The notes below the pieces were generated by a model. That model did no database searches. It had not been told where the DNA came from and saw only the letters and a list, made by a program, of their open reading frames with translations. From Cristatella mucedo (Eukaryota; Bryozoa; Phylactolaemata; Cristatellidae): DNA of 60,000 nt. Positions within the stretch are counted from its first letter, which is position 1, and each line of letters opens with the position of its first letter. The DNA is taken from contig WPIO01000090.1 in NCBI GenBank assembly GCA_009760855.2, forward strand, positions 1,260,001-1,320,000, in the 5' to 3' direction. This document shows positions 1 through 11,690 of the stretch, in pieces. The position numbers and the translations under genes are program-made.

Positions 1-59
1 GCTACAAAGCAAAGAAATGTGTTGCTAGCGTTACCATCGACTGTTACAAACGCGGTGCG

Positions 60-590
60 CAGCAGTCAGAACTAGGCCTCAAACGCAGCTCTCGGAGCGA
101 CGCTGACGTCTAAGCCAACGCGCGCGACTAGTACTAGTAGCGCCTGGACCTTGCAGTACGGCTAGCGACTTGTAGGTGCTGTACCAACGCACGCAGGTAG
201 CAGCCGACAGTAGCCGGAACACGGCAACGACGAAGCGCTCACTCACATCTTAAATAAAAATAAATCCTAGCTGATTAAACAGCTTCTTTTTGTATAGCGA
301 CAGAAGAGCCTTTACGGATATCAGCACCGCTTGCAGTGGCGATAATGGATCACCCACCGCAGGAATCGAACCCACGACCTCGGGACCGAGGTCGTGAAAA
401 GCAACCACCTTACCTAGTGTGCTATCGCGGCTCACCTTAGCATCTCAAATCCGTATCTGTAACGTAGACAAATCTATTTGACAGTGGCGGGATGGGGGTT
501 ACGGACGTCCAACAGCGGCCACGACGTACACCAACGGCTCCGCGGCCGGGAGCTCAAATCAGCTCCGATGCCAAGGCCGAGTCCGCAATC
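60..590 (+). repeat. R1 repeat, copy 1 (interrupted by SINE-1)
   Basis: Blocks 60-245 and 437-590 match, in the same order, the contiguous 5338-5655 copy (for example GACAGTAGCC, TCTATTTGACAG and GAGCTCAAAT segments). The SINE-1 at 259-437 sits between them, so it inserted into a pre-existing R1 copy. Confidence 0.6.
259..437 (-). mobile_element. SINE-1 (tRNA-derived), antisense copy
   Basis: Read on the minus strand it has a tRNA-like head with B box GGGTTCGATTCC. A body containing TTATCGCCACTGCAAGCGG and AAGGCTCTTCTGTCGCTATA follows, and it ends GAGGCTGTTTAATCAGCTAG-like then A/T-rich. The best-preserved relative is at 48449-48624. Confidence 0.8.
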
Positions 591-601
591 ACTACAGTGG
601 C

Positions 602-712
602 TGATTTTAAGGTCAAGGTCTGACCGAGGTTGTGAGCTCGAGCCCCGTGGCATATGTGAAGCGCCTAAATAGAGATTAAGTTCTCCTAGGGTGCTATACA
701 ATATGATATGTA
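602..712 (+). mobile_element. SINE-2 (tRNA-derived head, LINE-A tail)
   Basis: GTGAGCTCGAGCCCCGTGGC resembles a degenerate tRNA B-box arm. It is followed by GTGAAGCGCCTAAATAGAGA and TTAAGTTCTC, the motif that ends LINE-A copies in this window. Confidence 0.65.
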
Positions 713-725
713 TTTATATAATTGT

Positions 726-958
726 TATTCGCGATTATGCGAGTGTACGATAGTTTATTGCCGAGGCCGTAGAAAGAGGTCGGCGCCATGACATAGGCGG
801 GCGGTCATGATTCGAGACTCGGGGCAATGGTATTAGAACTCATTTGAGCTGTAGGTCGTAGAGCCGTTGGTGTACGTCGTGGCCGCTTGTGTACGCCAGT
901 AAGAGTCCGCTGCTATTAAATAGACTTGTCGGCATTATGGATACGGACTTGATATGTT
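726..958 (-). repeat. R1 repeat, inverted copy
   Basis: The reverse complement matches the 3' half of the 5338-5752 copy, including the GGCCACGACGTACACCAACG segment and the terminal AATCGCGAA. It forms an inverted pair with copy 1. Confidence 0.55.
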
Positions 959-1389
959 AAGGTACGAGCGCCCGTGGTCGCTGACGCGTTTCTGCTACGG
1001 TCGGCAAATCTGCTTGCGTTGGTGCAGCACCCACGAGCACGCACGAGCACGTACGAGCCAAGGTACAAAGTACAAGGTTCAAGCGTCGCCAGTATTCGTC
1101 CAAGCCTCGGCTAAGACCAGCACCGCCACGAGCGTTGTGTTTGCGGCGGTCTATTTCTGACCGGACGTGAAAGCTGCACGTCACGTTTGTAGCAGAACTG
1201 CTTTTCTTGAAAACGGCCGCGTGGGTCACGTGGGTCACGCGGCCCACGCGGCCGAAGCTCCAGGAGAAAGAATTACCAGGGAGGCAATGCTGGCACTACC
1301 TCAGCCAGACACGTGATGCGGTTTTATTCCCAAGATAGCTTAAACTGTGTTGCTGTTAGTTCTTCTGAAGACCAAGGTCTGGCGAAGAG

Positions 1390-2230
1390 GGCATAATAAT
1401 AATGATGTTAATAATAATGCACTTGAAAAAGAGCTTTCGGAGAACTCAATCTCTTTCTAGGGACTTTACATTTGCTGCAAAGGAAACACGATTGAATGGT
1501 GAGTGGTATCATGCTTGATAAACAACACGAATAACATGGTTAGGGGTGACATGCACAGGGTCAGCATGCAAGTGTGGTTAGTGGCAGCATGCACAGTGTC
1601 AGTACGCATAAGCACATAAAAGATGAATCACAGGGACCCACTAAAGGCTGTCATAAATAGGTGCATTTTTTAAGTTCTTTTTAAATGCGGTCAAGTCAGG
1701 GAATGTCGTGACGAAAGTTTGGAGTGAGTTCTAGGCTTTGGGAGCATACTAAATAAAGACACGGTCTCCAAAGGATTCTGAGGTTTATACGAGGTATAGG
1801 TAAACAGCTAGATTCCGAAAAGCGTGGTGGTACGATGCTTGACCTGGTGGGGGAGTAGATCTGATAGGTAAGCTGGAGCCAAATAATGAAGGGACCTAAA
1901 AGCGAGTGACAAAACCTTGGAGTCGATGCGTTGCTTGACTGAGAGCCAGTGCAGGTCGGCGAGAAGTGGTGAGATGTGGCAACTGTGACGCTCACGACAG
2001 ACAAGCCTAGCTGCAGAGTTTGCACCAGCTGTAAGCGCCTGATTGCACATGCCGGTAGGCCAGCAAGCAGTGAGTTATAGAAGTCATGACGGGATGTCAC
2101 AAATACATGGGCCAACTTAGACGTGATATCCTTATCCAAATAGGCCCGAATTTTAGCAATGTTGCGTAGCTGAAAGTACGCAGACTTTATTTTGGAGCTT
2201 ATGTGGTCGTCTAACGATCTTGGGACGATA
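1390..2230 (-). mobile_element. LINE-A fragment (CR1/L2-like reverse transcriptase C-terminal part)
   Basis: The minus strand encodes broken pieces such as CNQALTAGANSAARLVCRE, LHWLSVKQRIDSK and LAPAYLSDLLPHQ, the C-terminal region of CR1/L2-type reverse transcriptases. The 3' end is at the left: GTAAAG-type tail motif and ATT-repeat (seen as AATAATAAT at ~1396). It is frameshifted and not functional. Confidence 0.85.
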
Positions 2231-2347
2231 CTAAGAAGCTGCTCTTATGAATGGGCTCACAGACAGTATAGTAAAGCGCGTTCTGTTACTCGCGTGATTA
2301 AAGGCTCTGAGCTATATCAACATGTAACATAGTATTTGTGATTCATT

Positions 2348-2462
2348 GGTATAGCATCTTTAGAGACCTTAATCTCTATCCAGGCGCTTCACATATGCCG
2401 CAGGGCTCGAGCCCACGACCTCGGTGGTCAACGGCGAGCACCGTACATCCTCAGTAAAACCA
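2348..2462 (-). mobile_element. SINE-2, antisense copy
   Basis: The minus strand shows GGCTCGAGCCCTGCGGCATA, then GTGAAGCGCCTGGATAGAGA. This is the same head and LINE-A-like tail as the copy at 602-712. Confidence 0.65.
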
Positions 2463-2576
2463 GGTCACGCTGGATTCGTGAGGAAAGGCAGGATTCTATA
2501 CAAAAGCAAAGCTTAGCGTAACGAGCGCTAGACCCAGTAGAGAAATCAAAACAATCCTCTGAAAGAGAGCAACTAC

Positions 2577-3060
2577 TTGTCAGAAAAATTCCAATCTAGA
2601 TTCAAGCGACATCATTCCACTGAAACTGCTTTCTTCCGTGCGACCAGAGGCATTCTACGATGGCAGCATCCCCTTAGAATATTGCCCCTCAATTCCTTGC
2701 AGCACCTCAATGCCTACATTCAAGAGGCCACTGGTGACCTCGTCCTGAAGTTTATATCCCAATCAAAGAAGGAACTAGTCCTTTGCACTCTATTCCCACT
2801 GTCCTGCTTCTACGATCATTGATAGGCATTGATCTGCTGCTGCTATGCATAACTAACATCATTAATATGTCATTAGCCTCAAGTCAAGTCCTAGCAACCC
2901 TCAAAAAGGCTGCAGTCAGGCCAATCTCAAGAAAGCAACACGACCAAGAGATCTTGAGCAACTACCGCCCAGTCTTCCTTCTGCCATTCCTATAAAAGAC
3001 ACTGGAACGAGTCGTGGCAGACCGGCTGAACTCACATATTGAAACTTCAAGTATATATTG
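2577..3060 (+). mobile_element. LINE-A fragment (reverse transcriptase N-terminal part)
   Basis: Encodes [28 protein letters not shown] and LSNYRPV, followed by LERVVADRLNSHIETS in a shifted frame. This is the classic start of the LINE reverse transcriptase domain. Frames are broken. Confidence 0.8.
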
Positions 3061-3334
3061 AAACTTCAAAGAAACGGCAATCGTCATCGGGTGCTTGATA
3101 TTGAAAATATTTGCTCAAGAGAGCGCCTCCTCGGCAATTCACCCACTATCCATGTCGACCTGTCTCAAGATTAGGGACAACTCAGTGCGGCGACAGCTGG
3201 CTACAGATCTTAGTAGGTTCTAGACCGTTATGTCTAGACCGGACAGCGGTAACTCAGTAGTTGCACGCTAGGCTACCCAATCAAGTCTCTATAGTTGGCG
3301 ATAAATAAGGCCGCGGGTAGGGCTAATTAGTCTA

Positions 3335-3765
3335 AGATTCTTAGCCAGATGTCTCTCTTGCTAAAGAGGCTGCACTGGTTTCTAATTGACAAACGGAGAC
3401 GGAGAAGATTGTTACAATGACATCCAAGGCCCGCCAAGTAATTAGTAAAATAGCTGTTCCATTCTTTCAATCGAGGACCATCGGCCACTATAGCTTTTGC
3501 TCTGCAGGTCCTTGACTGTGGAAGTCACTTCACACCCCTTGAAGTCACGACATCACCTATCCTTATACCAACACGGGCACCTCATTTCCAGCCCCGTCCC
3601 ACGATTCTACATTCACTTCAGCGACTGTCATCCCGAACCAGCTACCCGATTAGGCAGTTCTCGGTTTTCTTCAGTTTCAGGTTTTGAATTCGCTGCCTAA
3701 ATCTCTCCATCGTACTACCCACTTGGTATTTATGGCTTTTCGGAGTTACATGCGGAGATAAGCTT
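3335..3765 (+). mobile_element. LINE-B remnant
   Basis: Weak reverse transcriptase-like text (SLLLKRLHWFLIDKR) around 3340-3400. The 3' end TTCGGAGTTACATGCGGAGA near 3733-3755 resembles the LINE-B 3' end at 59490-59510. Strongly decayed. Confidence 0.45.
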
Positions 3766-4439
3766 GGTCTATGCTGCTTCCTGGCATTACAGCGGAGATA
3801 ATAGCACGCGAAGTTTTTACTATGTCATATACCGACTAGTGGACGAAGTTACGCAGACGAACCGCAAAGAAATCATTTCTGCGAGAACGCTAATCAAGGC
3901 CGATTACTGCCGATGTACGTGCGATTTATTTCACAGATGTCACGCGATGTTCCCGGATGTCACGTACACGAACAAAGTGCCCTCAGCAAACATTGGCGGG
4001 AATGATGGCCAGTGACTAACGATGTCGAGAACGGAAAAAATGCAGTAAAAGGCTTGGAGTGGCTCACATTGTACACTTTAGTCACGCCGACTACTGAAAT
4101 CGCTTGAGAAATCTGCATGACGGGTGAGAAGGATCTGCATCACGATAAAGGTCTGCCAAACTCTTTCAATCTTCCTCGGGTGCTTAAGCTTACTAGCCCT
4201 GTGCGCACAGCGCTACCGCTAACCGTGATATTCGTGCCGACACACTGAGCATGTTACCATTAGCCACATTGTCTCGCTTCTTTACAGCCGATGTACAGTG
4301 CCAAGAAAGATATTTTTTCTTTGAGGGTTCAAAATAAAACGCATTTTTATTATTATCAAGCAGCAGTCCAAGAAACGGCGCGAGTTTCATTTATAAGTTG
4401 CTTTGCGGCTATGTCTTTGTCTTCACTAAAGTACTTCTG
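3766..4439. other. No recognised feature
   Basis: I found no protein family, RNA gene or repeat match here. Short open frames occur at chance frequency. Confidence 0.5.
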
Positions 4440-4555
4440 CCTATCTATCTGTCTGTCTGTCTGCATGCCTGCCTGTACGTCCGTCCATCTGTCTGTCTGT
4501 CTGTCTGTCTGTCTGCCTGTCTGTCTGCCTGCTTGCCTGCCTGCCTGTCTGTGCC
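4440..4555 (+). repeat. CTGT/CTGC tetranucleotide microsatellite
   Basis: Imperfect runs of CTGT and CTGC units. Open frames of 60-120 codons on both strands across it are products of the repeat. Confidence 0.95.
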
Positions 4556-4795
4556 TATCAGCCAGCGAGCGCTCAGCGGAGCAGCCAAATGCCTCGCAGA
4601 TTGGTACGTCTGCACACGCCTTGCTAATGTGTCTGATGACATACTTTGGCGGCCCGTGAGAGCGCACTGATTACCAATTATTTACTACTTGAAGCCTCTG
4701 CGCTTCGCTTAGGCTAATAAGGGGCCAGACAACTGATACACAGCTCGAGACTGATATTTGAGCAGTTCGACGTACCCCGAGCGACGACGGTGCGA

Positions 4796-4881
4796 GCAGC
4801 TAAATTGCTACAGATTAGTAAGAGCACGTTCGCGCTAGCAGCGACGCACCTGCTCCTACTAATCTGTAGCAATTTAGCTGC
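4796..4881. repeat. 31-bp inverted repeat (hairpin), 24-base loop
   Basis: Left arm 4796-4826 and right arm 4851-4881 are reverse complements with one mismatch; the outer 25 bases are perfect (GCAGCTAAATTGCTACAGAT...). It could be a recent fold-back element or the remnant of a small DNA transposon. Confidence 0.85.
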
Positions 4882-5337
4882 ACCTGCAGCAGCGAAGCTT
4901 GTGAGAGGCCATGATGGCCGCCGATGGCCTCTTAGTTCGGTCGAAGCGGTGGAAATGCGCAGGGGCTCCCGCTGAGATCGACCGAAGAGATCGGCCGAAT
5001 ATCCGGGGGGGGGCTTGTCTCATTGAAAGTATGCAGCAGCAGCTAAGCCCAGCGGCTTTCGTGATCTCGCGCATTCTGGAGCGCCGCCCTGAATAGCTGC
5101 AGCCTACGTCCGGTGTCGCTCGCTCGCTACGGGGGGCCGGCCGGCGCAGCTCCTGCCCCAGATGCCAGATCGGCTTCCACTATTAGTAGGCGGTAGATAA
5201 TGACTTTTTGCCGGTGCGTTCTAATTGAATGACAATCGGTGCGTGTACAGCAAAAAGGGTGCGTCTCCAAATCCGCCTTTGATGACCGAGTTACCGATAA
5301 ATGATGCAAACGTGGCGTGCGGCTTCCACACCCAGTG

Positions 5338-5752
5338 AGAACTAGACCTCGGCAAACTCGGCGCTCGTAACCGTGCCTCAGTCTCAGCAGACGCTCTACG
5401 AATGCCGCCGATGCCTGAACCTAGTAGTGCGGCTAGTGCCTTAAACGTGCTGCCCTAATGCATGCAGGTATGCCGACAGTAGCCAGATTTCGGCAGCGAC
5501 GAATAGCGCTCACGCCTTAGTATAACAAGTCAGTATTCGTTACATAGACAAGTCTATTTGACAGCAGCGAAGGGTTACAGACATTTGACATGGTGGCCAT
5601 GGTGTACATCAATGGCTCTGTGGCCCTAGAGCTCAAATGAGCTCGAATGCCAATGTAGCCTGGATGGCTGGAATCGAAACCGCTTGCCTAAATCATGGCG
5701 CCGGCTTTTCTACTGCCTCGGTCATAGATAAACAAATAATCGCGAAAAAATG
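5338..5752 (+). repeat. R1 repeat, uninterrupted copy
   Basis: Contiguous version of the repeat seen broken at 60-590 and inverted at 726-958. It ends in AATCGCGAAAAA, which matches the inverted copy. No coding capacity. The family is about 0.4 kb long. Confidence 0.6.
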
Positions 5753-5859
5753 ATTATCAGCCATGATCAGGCAGGTTTAGTTTGCTGCGTCGTTTAGACT
5801 GGCTAGCAAGCTTTTACCGCTACGCTACGTGTCGTCAAAATTTCTTCCGGTTGTACTGC

Positions 5860-7260
5860 GGTTGTACGAGGCATATAGATGCTTCGCATGCAACCGGCGA
5901 GCACGATAAATGCTGCGCGGGCGGCCGGCACAGCGGCGGCGAGCGAGTGGCGGGCAGGCTGCGTGCGAACTCGCCGAGCTCGGCGGCACTCAGTCGTAGT
6001 CTCGATGCCGGCTGGCTGGCGACGGCGGCGTGGTCGAGCCGGCGACGGCCGTGCGACCAGCGTCTGCACTGACGCCGCCGGCTACACCGCCGCCGCCGTT
6101 CCTTTTACTGCAGGCACATTGGCTGCCCGGAATTGAATTCGACACCGCTGTGCCTTTATTTCCTTCTCGTCGATTTCGATTGGAGCAGCGATGGTGGTTT
6201 TATTTTTTGCTCCAACCAAGTTCGGTAGGCTTGCGTCACGTAAGCCGCGATCCTACTCCTCATCCTGCGTCTTTTTCAGGTGGAAGGAGAACAGACGAAA
6301 AGCTAGGGAAGGGAGGAAGGAATGAAGACAGGAAGGCCAAACAAAAAGAGTTTAGGAGCAACAGAGTTGAAGGTGCTTTCTCGACGCACGCACAATATTC
6401 AGGCGTTTCTGCTTTCGTTCAAGGGTCTCGCCCGATGCTGCCGACGAAGCAGCTACTCTTCGTGCAGGCGCTCGGCGGCCGCGAGCGTCTTTTGCCAGCG
6501 TGAGGGCACTCTCCATCCGCCTAGCACTGCGCCAGCATCAACCGGCCATTTTAGTGGCTCTCGCTCGCCGGCGCGTCCTGTACGGTCGCCACCGAAGGCT
6601 CGCTGTTTGGCTTGGAGAGGGCGGGCGCGCGCCGCCGCCGCCGAGGCGCAGCCGACCATCTCGCTCGCCGCCTGATGCACCACGGGCCGGCTTCCAGTTG
6701 GCAGCAGTCTCGCTTTCCGATTGGTTTAAGAGTTTGCCAGAGCTCACGCGGGGGGGGGGGGGCGGCAGGAGTAATAAGATTTGCCGCTAAGTAGCGTCGA
6801 TTGCTTAGCGCCCCCATCGACGGCCGACCGGGGCGGCCGCCCACTCGCGCTTCCGATCTCGCGGCTGGAGGCTACGAAGAGGGCGGGCGGGCGGTCGGTC
6901 GCTCGGGCGGGCGAGATAAAAGCTCGCTGTGGCGCTCGGCGGCCGCTCCTGAGATGCTGCCGTCGCCCACCGGCGTCACTCGGCATCTGGGCGTGCATGC
7001 TCAGGCTTGATTGCAAGCTGGTCGAGCTACCGAGCGCGCCCAGCTCGAGGCTCTTCCCTCAGTCGCCGTCTAGCAGCAGCCAGCGCTGCCTGCCGTAAAG
7101 GCGTCCTTCCCGCCGGACCGCTGCGGCCGCCACGCCGGTCTCTGCGCCCGCCGCCGAGGTCACTTTGATGGAGCCAAAGCTTCGGCCGGCAGGCAGGAGC
7201 TTGCTGAAAGGGCAGAGCGGGAATTCGTCCAAGCCGAGCGAGAGCTCCCCTCAGAGATGC
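5860..7260. promoter_or_regulatory. GC-rich, CpG-dense island of unknown role
   Basis: Base composition changes sharply from the flanks: many CG dinucleotides, an 11-G run at ~6751, and a GATAAAAG box near 6913. It could be a promoter island of a gene outside or on either side. No exon could be identified within it. Confidence 0.3.
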
Positions 7261-7769
7261 TGAGACGCGCTCGACAGTTTAACTGTCACAGAACGAGGTT
7301 TGTGAGAATTCGGTGAATTATGTATTCTACTCAATTTGCATATCAATCGGATGTTCGCTCTCGTCCGAGTGAGGCACGGGCGACCCGAAGACACCGACGA
7401 TGGCGCAGGAAGAGAGACGCGAAGTGTTCCTGTCCAGTGATGGCATCGGAGAGTGTGTGAATAGCTGACCGGAAGCGGAGCTCAGCGCCAGTTCGAAATT
7501 AAAAACGCAGACATTAAACTAGCCAGGTCTACTAAGCGCAAGCTTGAGAAAACGAATACAAGATCAGGATTGACTGTCCACCGTCAGGCATATGAAGATC
7601 TGTACTGGTAGATCGTACTTGTCGATCCTAGCAAAGACCGAGTCTGGCTTTTGTAAAAACATTGTCGAATCTCAGGTGCAAAGTCCGAAAATGCTGATGT
7701 GCACGATCAACCATCTCCTTAAGCGTTTCCAGGCTAGCTCCTTACCTAGTGATTCTTGATTTGTGATTG

Positions 7770-7968
7770 ATTTGTGGTGACCTAGCCGACTGCTTCACTG
7801 CTGGGTCTTTGCCCACGAGTGAAGGTGCTCGTCTTCACCATCCAGGTCGTGGGTTCAAGTCCTGCAATGGGCAATTCTGTGTCGCCTACTATTTTAAGCG
7901 TTGGTGGTAGCCGTTAAGGCTCTTCTGCCTCTACATAAACAAGGCTGTTAAATCAGCTAATTATTTTG
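7770..7968 (+). mobile_element. SINE-1, diverged copy
   Basis: Contains GGTCGTGGGTTCAAGTCCTG (B-box arm), GGTAGCCGTTAAGGCTCTTC and GGCTGTTAAATCAGCTAA, in the same order as the reference copy at 48449-48624. Confidence 0.75.
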
Positions 7969-8019
7969 ATTTCTCTAGCTTCATTGTCAGCCAGGTAGAC
8001 AAGATTACGGCGTATATGC

Positions 8020-9375
8020 CCAAGGTTGCAGCATCCCCTCTGGAGTCACGTCCCTCAATTACAGCAACACAGGACTCAATCAACCAAGGATCAACACAGA
8101 ATAATAACACTGGTCTTCTGGCCCTCGACTTCGTGTACTACCTCGATGGCTGCATTCAAGGGAGCCACGAGTGAACTTATCCTGAAATTCATCTCCAAAC
8201 AAAGAATACTACTAGTCCTCTGCCACATATTCCCAGAGTCTCACATTAGATCTGCTGCTGCCATGCATAACTAACATAATAAATATGTCCTTAGCCTCAG
8301 GTGACGTCCCAGCACCTTTCAAAAAGGCTGTTGTCAGGCCACTACTCAAGAAAGCAACATTGAACCCAGAGAACTTGAGCAACTACCGCCCAGTCTCCCC
8401 ACTACAGTTCTTATCAAGGACACTGGAACGAGTTGTGGCAGACCAACTGAACTCTTGTATTGAGACCTCAAACCTGGCAAGTAAGTTCCAGTCTGACTTA
8501 CTAGTTATGAAAAAACCAACTGTGACTCAGAAATGCGAAAAACTAACGCTCGAAATTGGCTCTGCCAGCATATCTCCTGCTGAATCTGCACGAAATCTAG
8601 GTATTCTATTCCAAAATGACCTTTCAATCAATGACCACATCAACTTCATAGTCAAATCTGCCTTCTTTAAGCTGCTTAACGTTGCTGAAATTCGGGCTTA
8701 CTTAGAGATGGATATTGCATCGAAACTAGTCCATGCATTTGTGGAATCCAGTTTCGATTTCTGTAACTCACTGCTTGCTGGTCTACCGGCGTGTGCAATC
8801 AGGCGCTTACAGTTGGTAAAAAACTGCAGCTGGGCTCGTCTGTCGTGAGCGTCGCAGTTGCCACATCGCACCTCTTCTCGCCGACCTGCACAGGTTCCCA
8901 ATCAAGCAGCGAATCGACTTCAAGGTTATGCCGCTCACTTTTAGGTAACTTAATTCGCTGGCTCCAGCCTACCTATAAGAACTTCTCCTCCATCAGGCCA
9001 AGAATCGTGCAACCCACTGTTCTGATTTGAATCATTTAGCCAAACCTCATACGAACATCAAAACCTTGAGACCATTCCTTTAGCTCGGATGCGCTCAAAG
9101 CCTTGAACTGACTACCGACGCACGTCACAACGTCCTCTGACATGGCGACGTTTAAAAAAAGCTTAAAACATACCTGTTTGTTACAGGATTTAGTGGATCT
9201 TGGCGATTCGTTCTTCGTGTGCATATGCCTGCTTATGTTGTGCCTGCTGCTTGCGGATGTTATCACCAATCATTGGTAAGGCTTTCCATACAGGATCTGT
9301 ATAGTGCCTAGAAAGAGATTCTCTGAGGGCTCTATACAAATGCACTATTATTGCTATTATTATTATTATTATTAT
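8020..9375 (+). mobile_element. LINE-A copy, best-preserved open frame, 3' end with ATT repeat
   Basis: The frame at 8285-8848 reads [40 protein letters not shown] and [11 protein letters not shown]. It then skips the catalytic core to [36 protein letters not shown] and [15 protein letters not shown]. The RT palm (YADD) section is deleted. The 3' part is frameshifted and ends at ~9345-9375 in ATT repeats. Confidence 0.88.
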
Positions 9376-9399
9376 ATGAAATGATGCGAGACTCGAGGC

Positions 9400-10200
9400 T
9401 CATTTACATGAGCCGCCTCTCAACTTTTGAGCGCTGCCCGCTTGCCCACTTCTCACCCCTTCTACATCCGCCTCCCTTCTCTTCCCTTCCCTACTGCGTC
9501 CACTTTCGTTCACTTCTACATCCGGGCGAGACGGAGTGCGACCAGCTAAGTCTCGTCTCCTTCCGCTCTCATCGGACGACCTTGAGCTTCCGTCGATCGT
9601 CGGTCGTGGCGCAAGCAGGAGGGCGCGAAAATTACTGGCGCCCACGCCCGCCTTCCTACCTCGCTCTGCCGGTAGGGGGCGCGGTAGTCACGCTCGGTTG
9701 CTCGCTATTGCTTGCTGAAAGCGATCGGTTGGCAGCCAAGGGACGGCCGGCTGCCTCGTCTTCGGCCCCGGATCTCTTTTGCGTGGCAGGCAAGCTCGCC
9801 GCGAGACGCCGAGACCTGCAGCAGACAGGCTAGTCGAGGTTTCCGTACGTTTTTTTCTCGCTCTTCTTTTCCCCGCGGCACGAATTAGAGCGGCGGGCTC
9901 AGCGTGGACCTTTTCTTAGCTGTTACCCGCTGCCGCGAATATGGCCGAGCGAGCGCTTCCGGGCGTGCTAGCTGCCTATGCAGAACGGCGCTAGAAGAAA
10001 GGGCACTAGAGGGGCCGAAACCAACCCTCCCCCGAGAGGTGTGGCCAGAGCCTTCCACAAGTCTGGTTGAAGGGCGGGGCCGGGCTGCCCCAACCAGAGT
10101 GGCAAACGGTAGAAACCCTTCGCCAGAAATTACCCCTTATCTCATCGCAAGGACGGGGGAGGCTCGCCTGCCTCTCAGACTCAAAATTGGGGTCTGACAC
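9400..10200. other. GC-rich segment without recognisable gene
   Basis: CpG-rich, with open frames of 60-160 codons on both strands but no conserved motif or convincing splice-site pair. Probably non-coding. Confidence 0.4.
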
Positions 10201-10431
10201 ATTTCCTTCGAGGCCGTCAAAATACCTTCCTGGTGGTTAGCTAGCAGCACGCAGGTCAAGGTTTTCTAACATTTTTAATAGCTCAAAACTACTAACTCGA
10301 TGGAAGAATTAACACAACAATAAGAGTCAAGTTAACAAGCTTTCAGAGGGGCTCTAGAGAGGCTTTTCTAAGCAGATCAAGTCTAGGTGTAGCCTCTCTA
10401 CCAAAATCCTGGCTGTCCTGATTTGTCTCAG

Positions 10432-10545
10432 GAGTACGGGTGCTCACCTTTAACGACCGGGGATCGTAGGCTCGAGCAGCCCTGCGGCATGTATACAGCA
10501 CCTGGAGGTAAAGATTAAGTTATCTCGGGTCGCTAAACAAACAAA
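10432..10545 (+). mobile_element. SINE-2, diverged copy
   Basis: GGTGCTCACC head, GGCTCGAGCAGCCCTGCGGC, then a decayed AGCACCTGGAGGTAAAGATT tail, as in the other SINE-2 copies. Confidence 0.5.
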
Positions 10546-10989
10546 ATTTCCACTAAAATTGTTGTCTCGCCTCCTTTGCGTAAAGGCGATTTCCGCGGCA
10601 GGCAAGTAATTTTAATAGAGCAAGGTTAAGCAATCGCAATGACTTGGCCACTGAGGCCAGGGAGGCAGAGGATGAGTCGGATGAAGTGGGCCATCGTCAT
10701 CTATCTTACTTTTTGTCTTGGTGTCTCAGTGAACCAACTGGATACAATTACATCTTTTCAATGTTATTCTATGTGCTCGTGAAACGTTGGCATGCTACGT
10801 GTGCCACACCACGAGAGTCCTAACGACTGTGAGCAGTCACTAGCTATAGCAGTGGCATACCTGATGCGTCATAATCTCTGTCTTAGACCACATTAAAAAG
10901 TAATCAGGAAGGAAGGTAGGCTTCGAAGTGATGAGTTGTCACTTCGACTGGTTTCGCGTAGATATGGACCTCTGTGTCTTTGGGTACAT
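10546..10989. other. No recognised feature
   Basis: Unique-looking sequence with no family or repeat match that I can see. Confidence 0.5.
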
Positions 10990-11690
10990 GTCTACGCTGT
11001 AATAACAACAATAATAACAATACATTTATATAGCAACCTCGGATAACTTTATGTCTTTCTAGACATTTTACATGCTCTGGAAAAGAAGCATTCGATACTC
11101 TTAGTAAAAGCATACATAACGTCAGTGCACATTATCACATAAAGGACAAGTAACATGAAGCCAGAAAAGGGTGAGAGGAAATAGATGCGTTTTTAGCGTC
11201 TTTTCGCATGCCGTCAAGTCAGGAGATGTCTTGACATCTGTCGGTAGTGAGTTTCAGGCTTTGGGAGCATACGAACTAAAGGCATAATCCTCAAAGGTTT
11301 TGAGATCGTCAAAGCCGCATTTAAACAACTTGAGTACGAAGACCGGTTGTTGACACGATGGCTGGCCTGATTGGTGAGTAGTTCGGAAAGTTAAGCTGGA
11401 TCCAGAGAATGAAAGGACCTAAACCTAAGAGACTGGACCTTGAAGTCGATACGATGCGTGATTGGAAGCTACACGTCTGCAAGAAGAGGCAAGAGTGTGG
11501 TGCCTGCGACGCTCACGGCAGACAAGCCTGGCTGTATAATTTTTCCTACCGCATGTAATCGCCTGATTGCGCATGCCGGCAGACCTGCAAGCAACGAGGT
11601 ACAGAAGCCACGATGATATGTCACAAATGCACGGGCGTACTTGGATACGATATCCCTACGCAGTCCCGAATTTTTATTTTTTTGAAGTGT
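10990..11690 (-). mobile_element. LINE-A fragment, antisense
   Basis: The minus strand carries the 3' region: KYARAFVTYHRGFCTSLLAG then [11 protein letters not shown], and a 3' tail with AATAACAACAATAATAAC at 11000-11018. Decayed. Confidence 0.8.

Noticed and set aside
6030-6503. 157-codon frame in the GC-rich island as a gene
   Set aside because: Low-complexity composition and no recognisable domain. The good acceptor-like site at ~6279 has no convincing partner exon.
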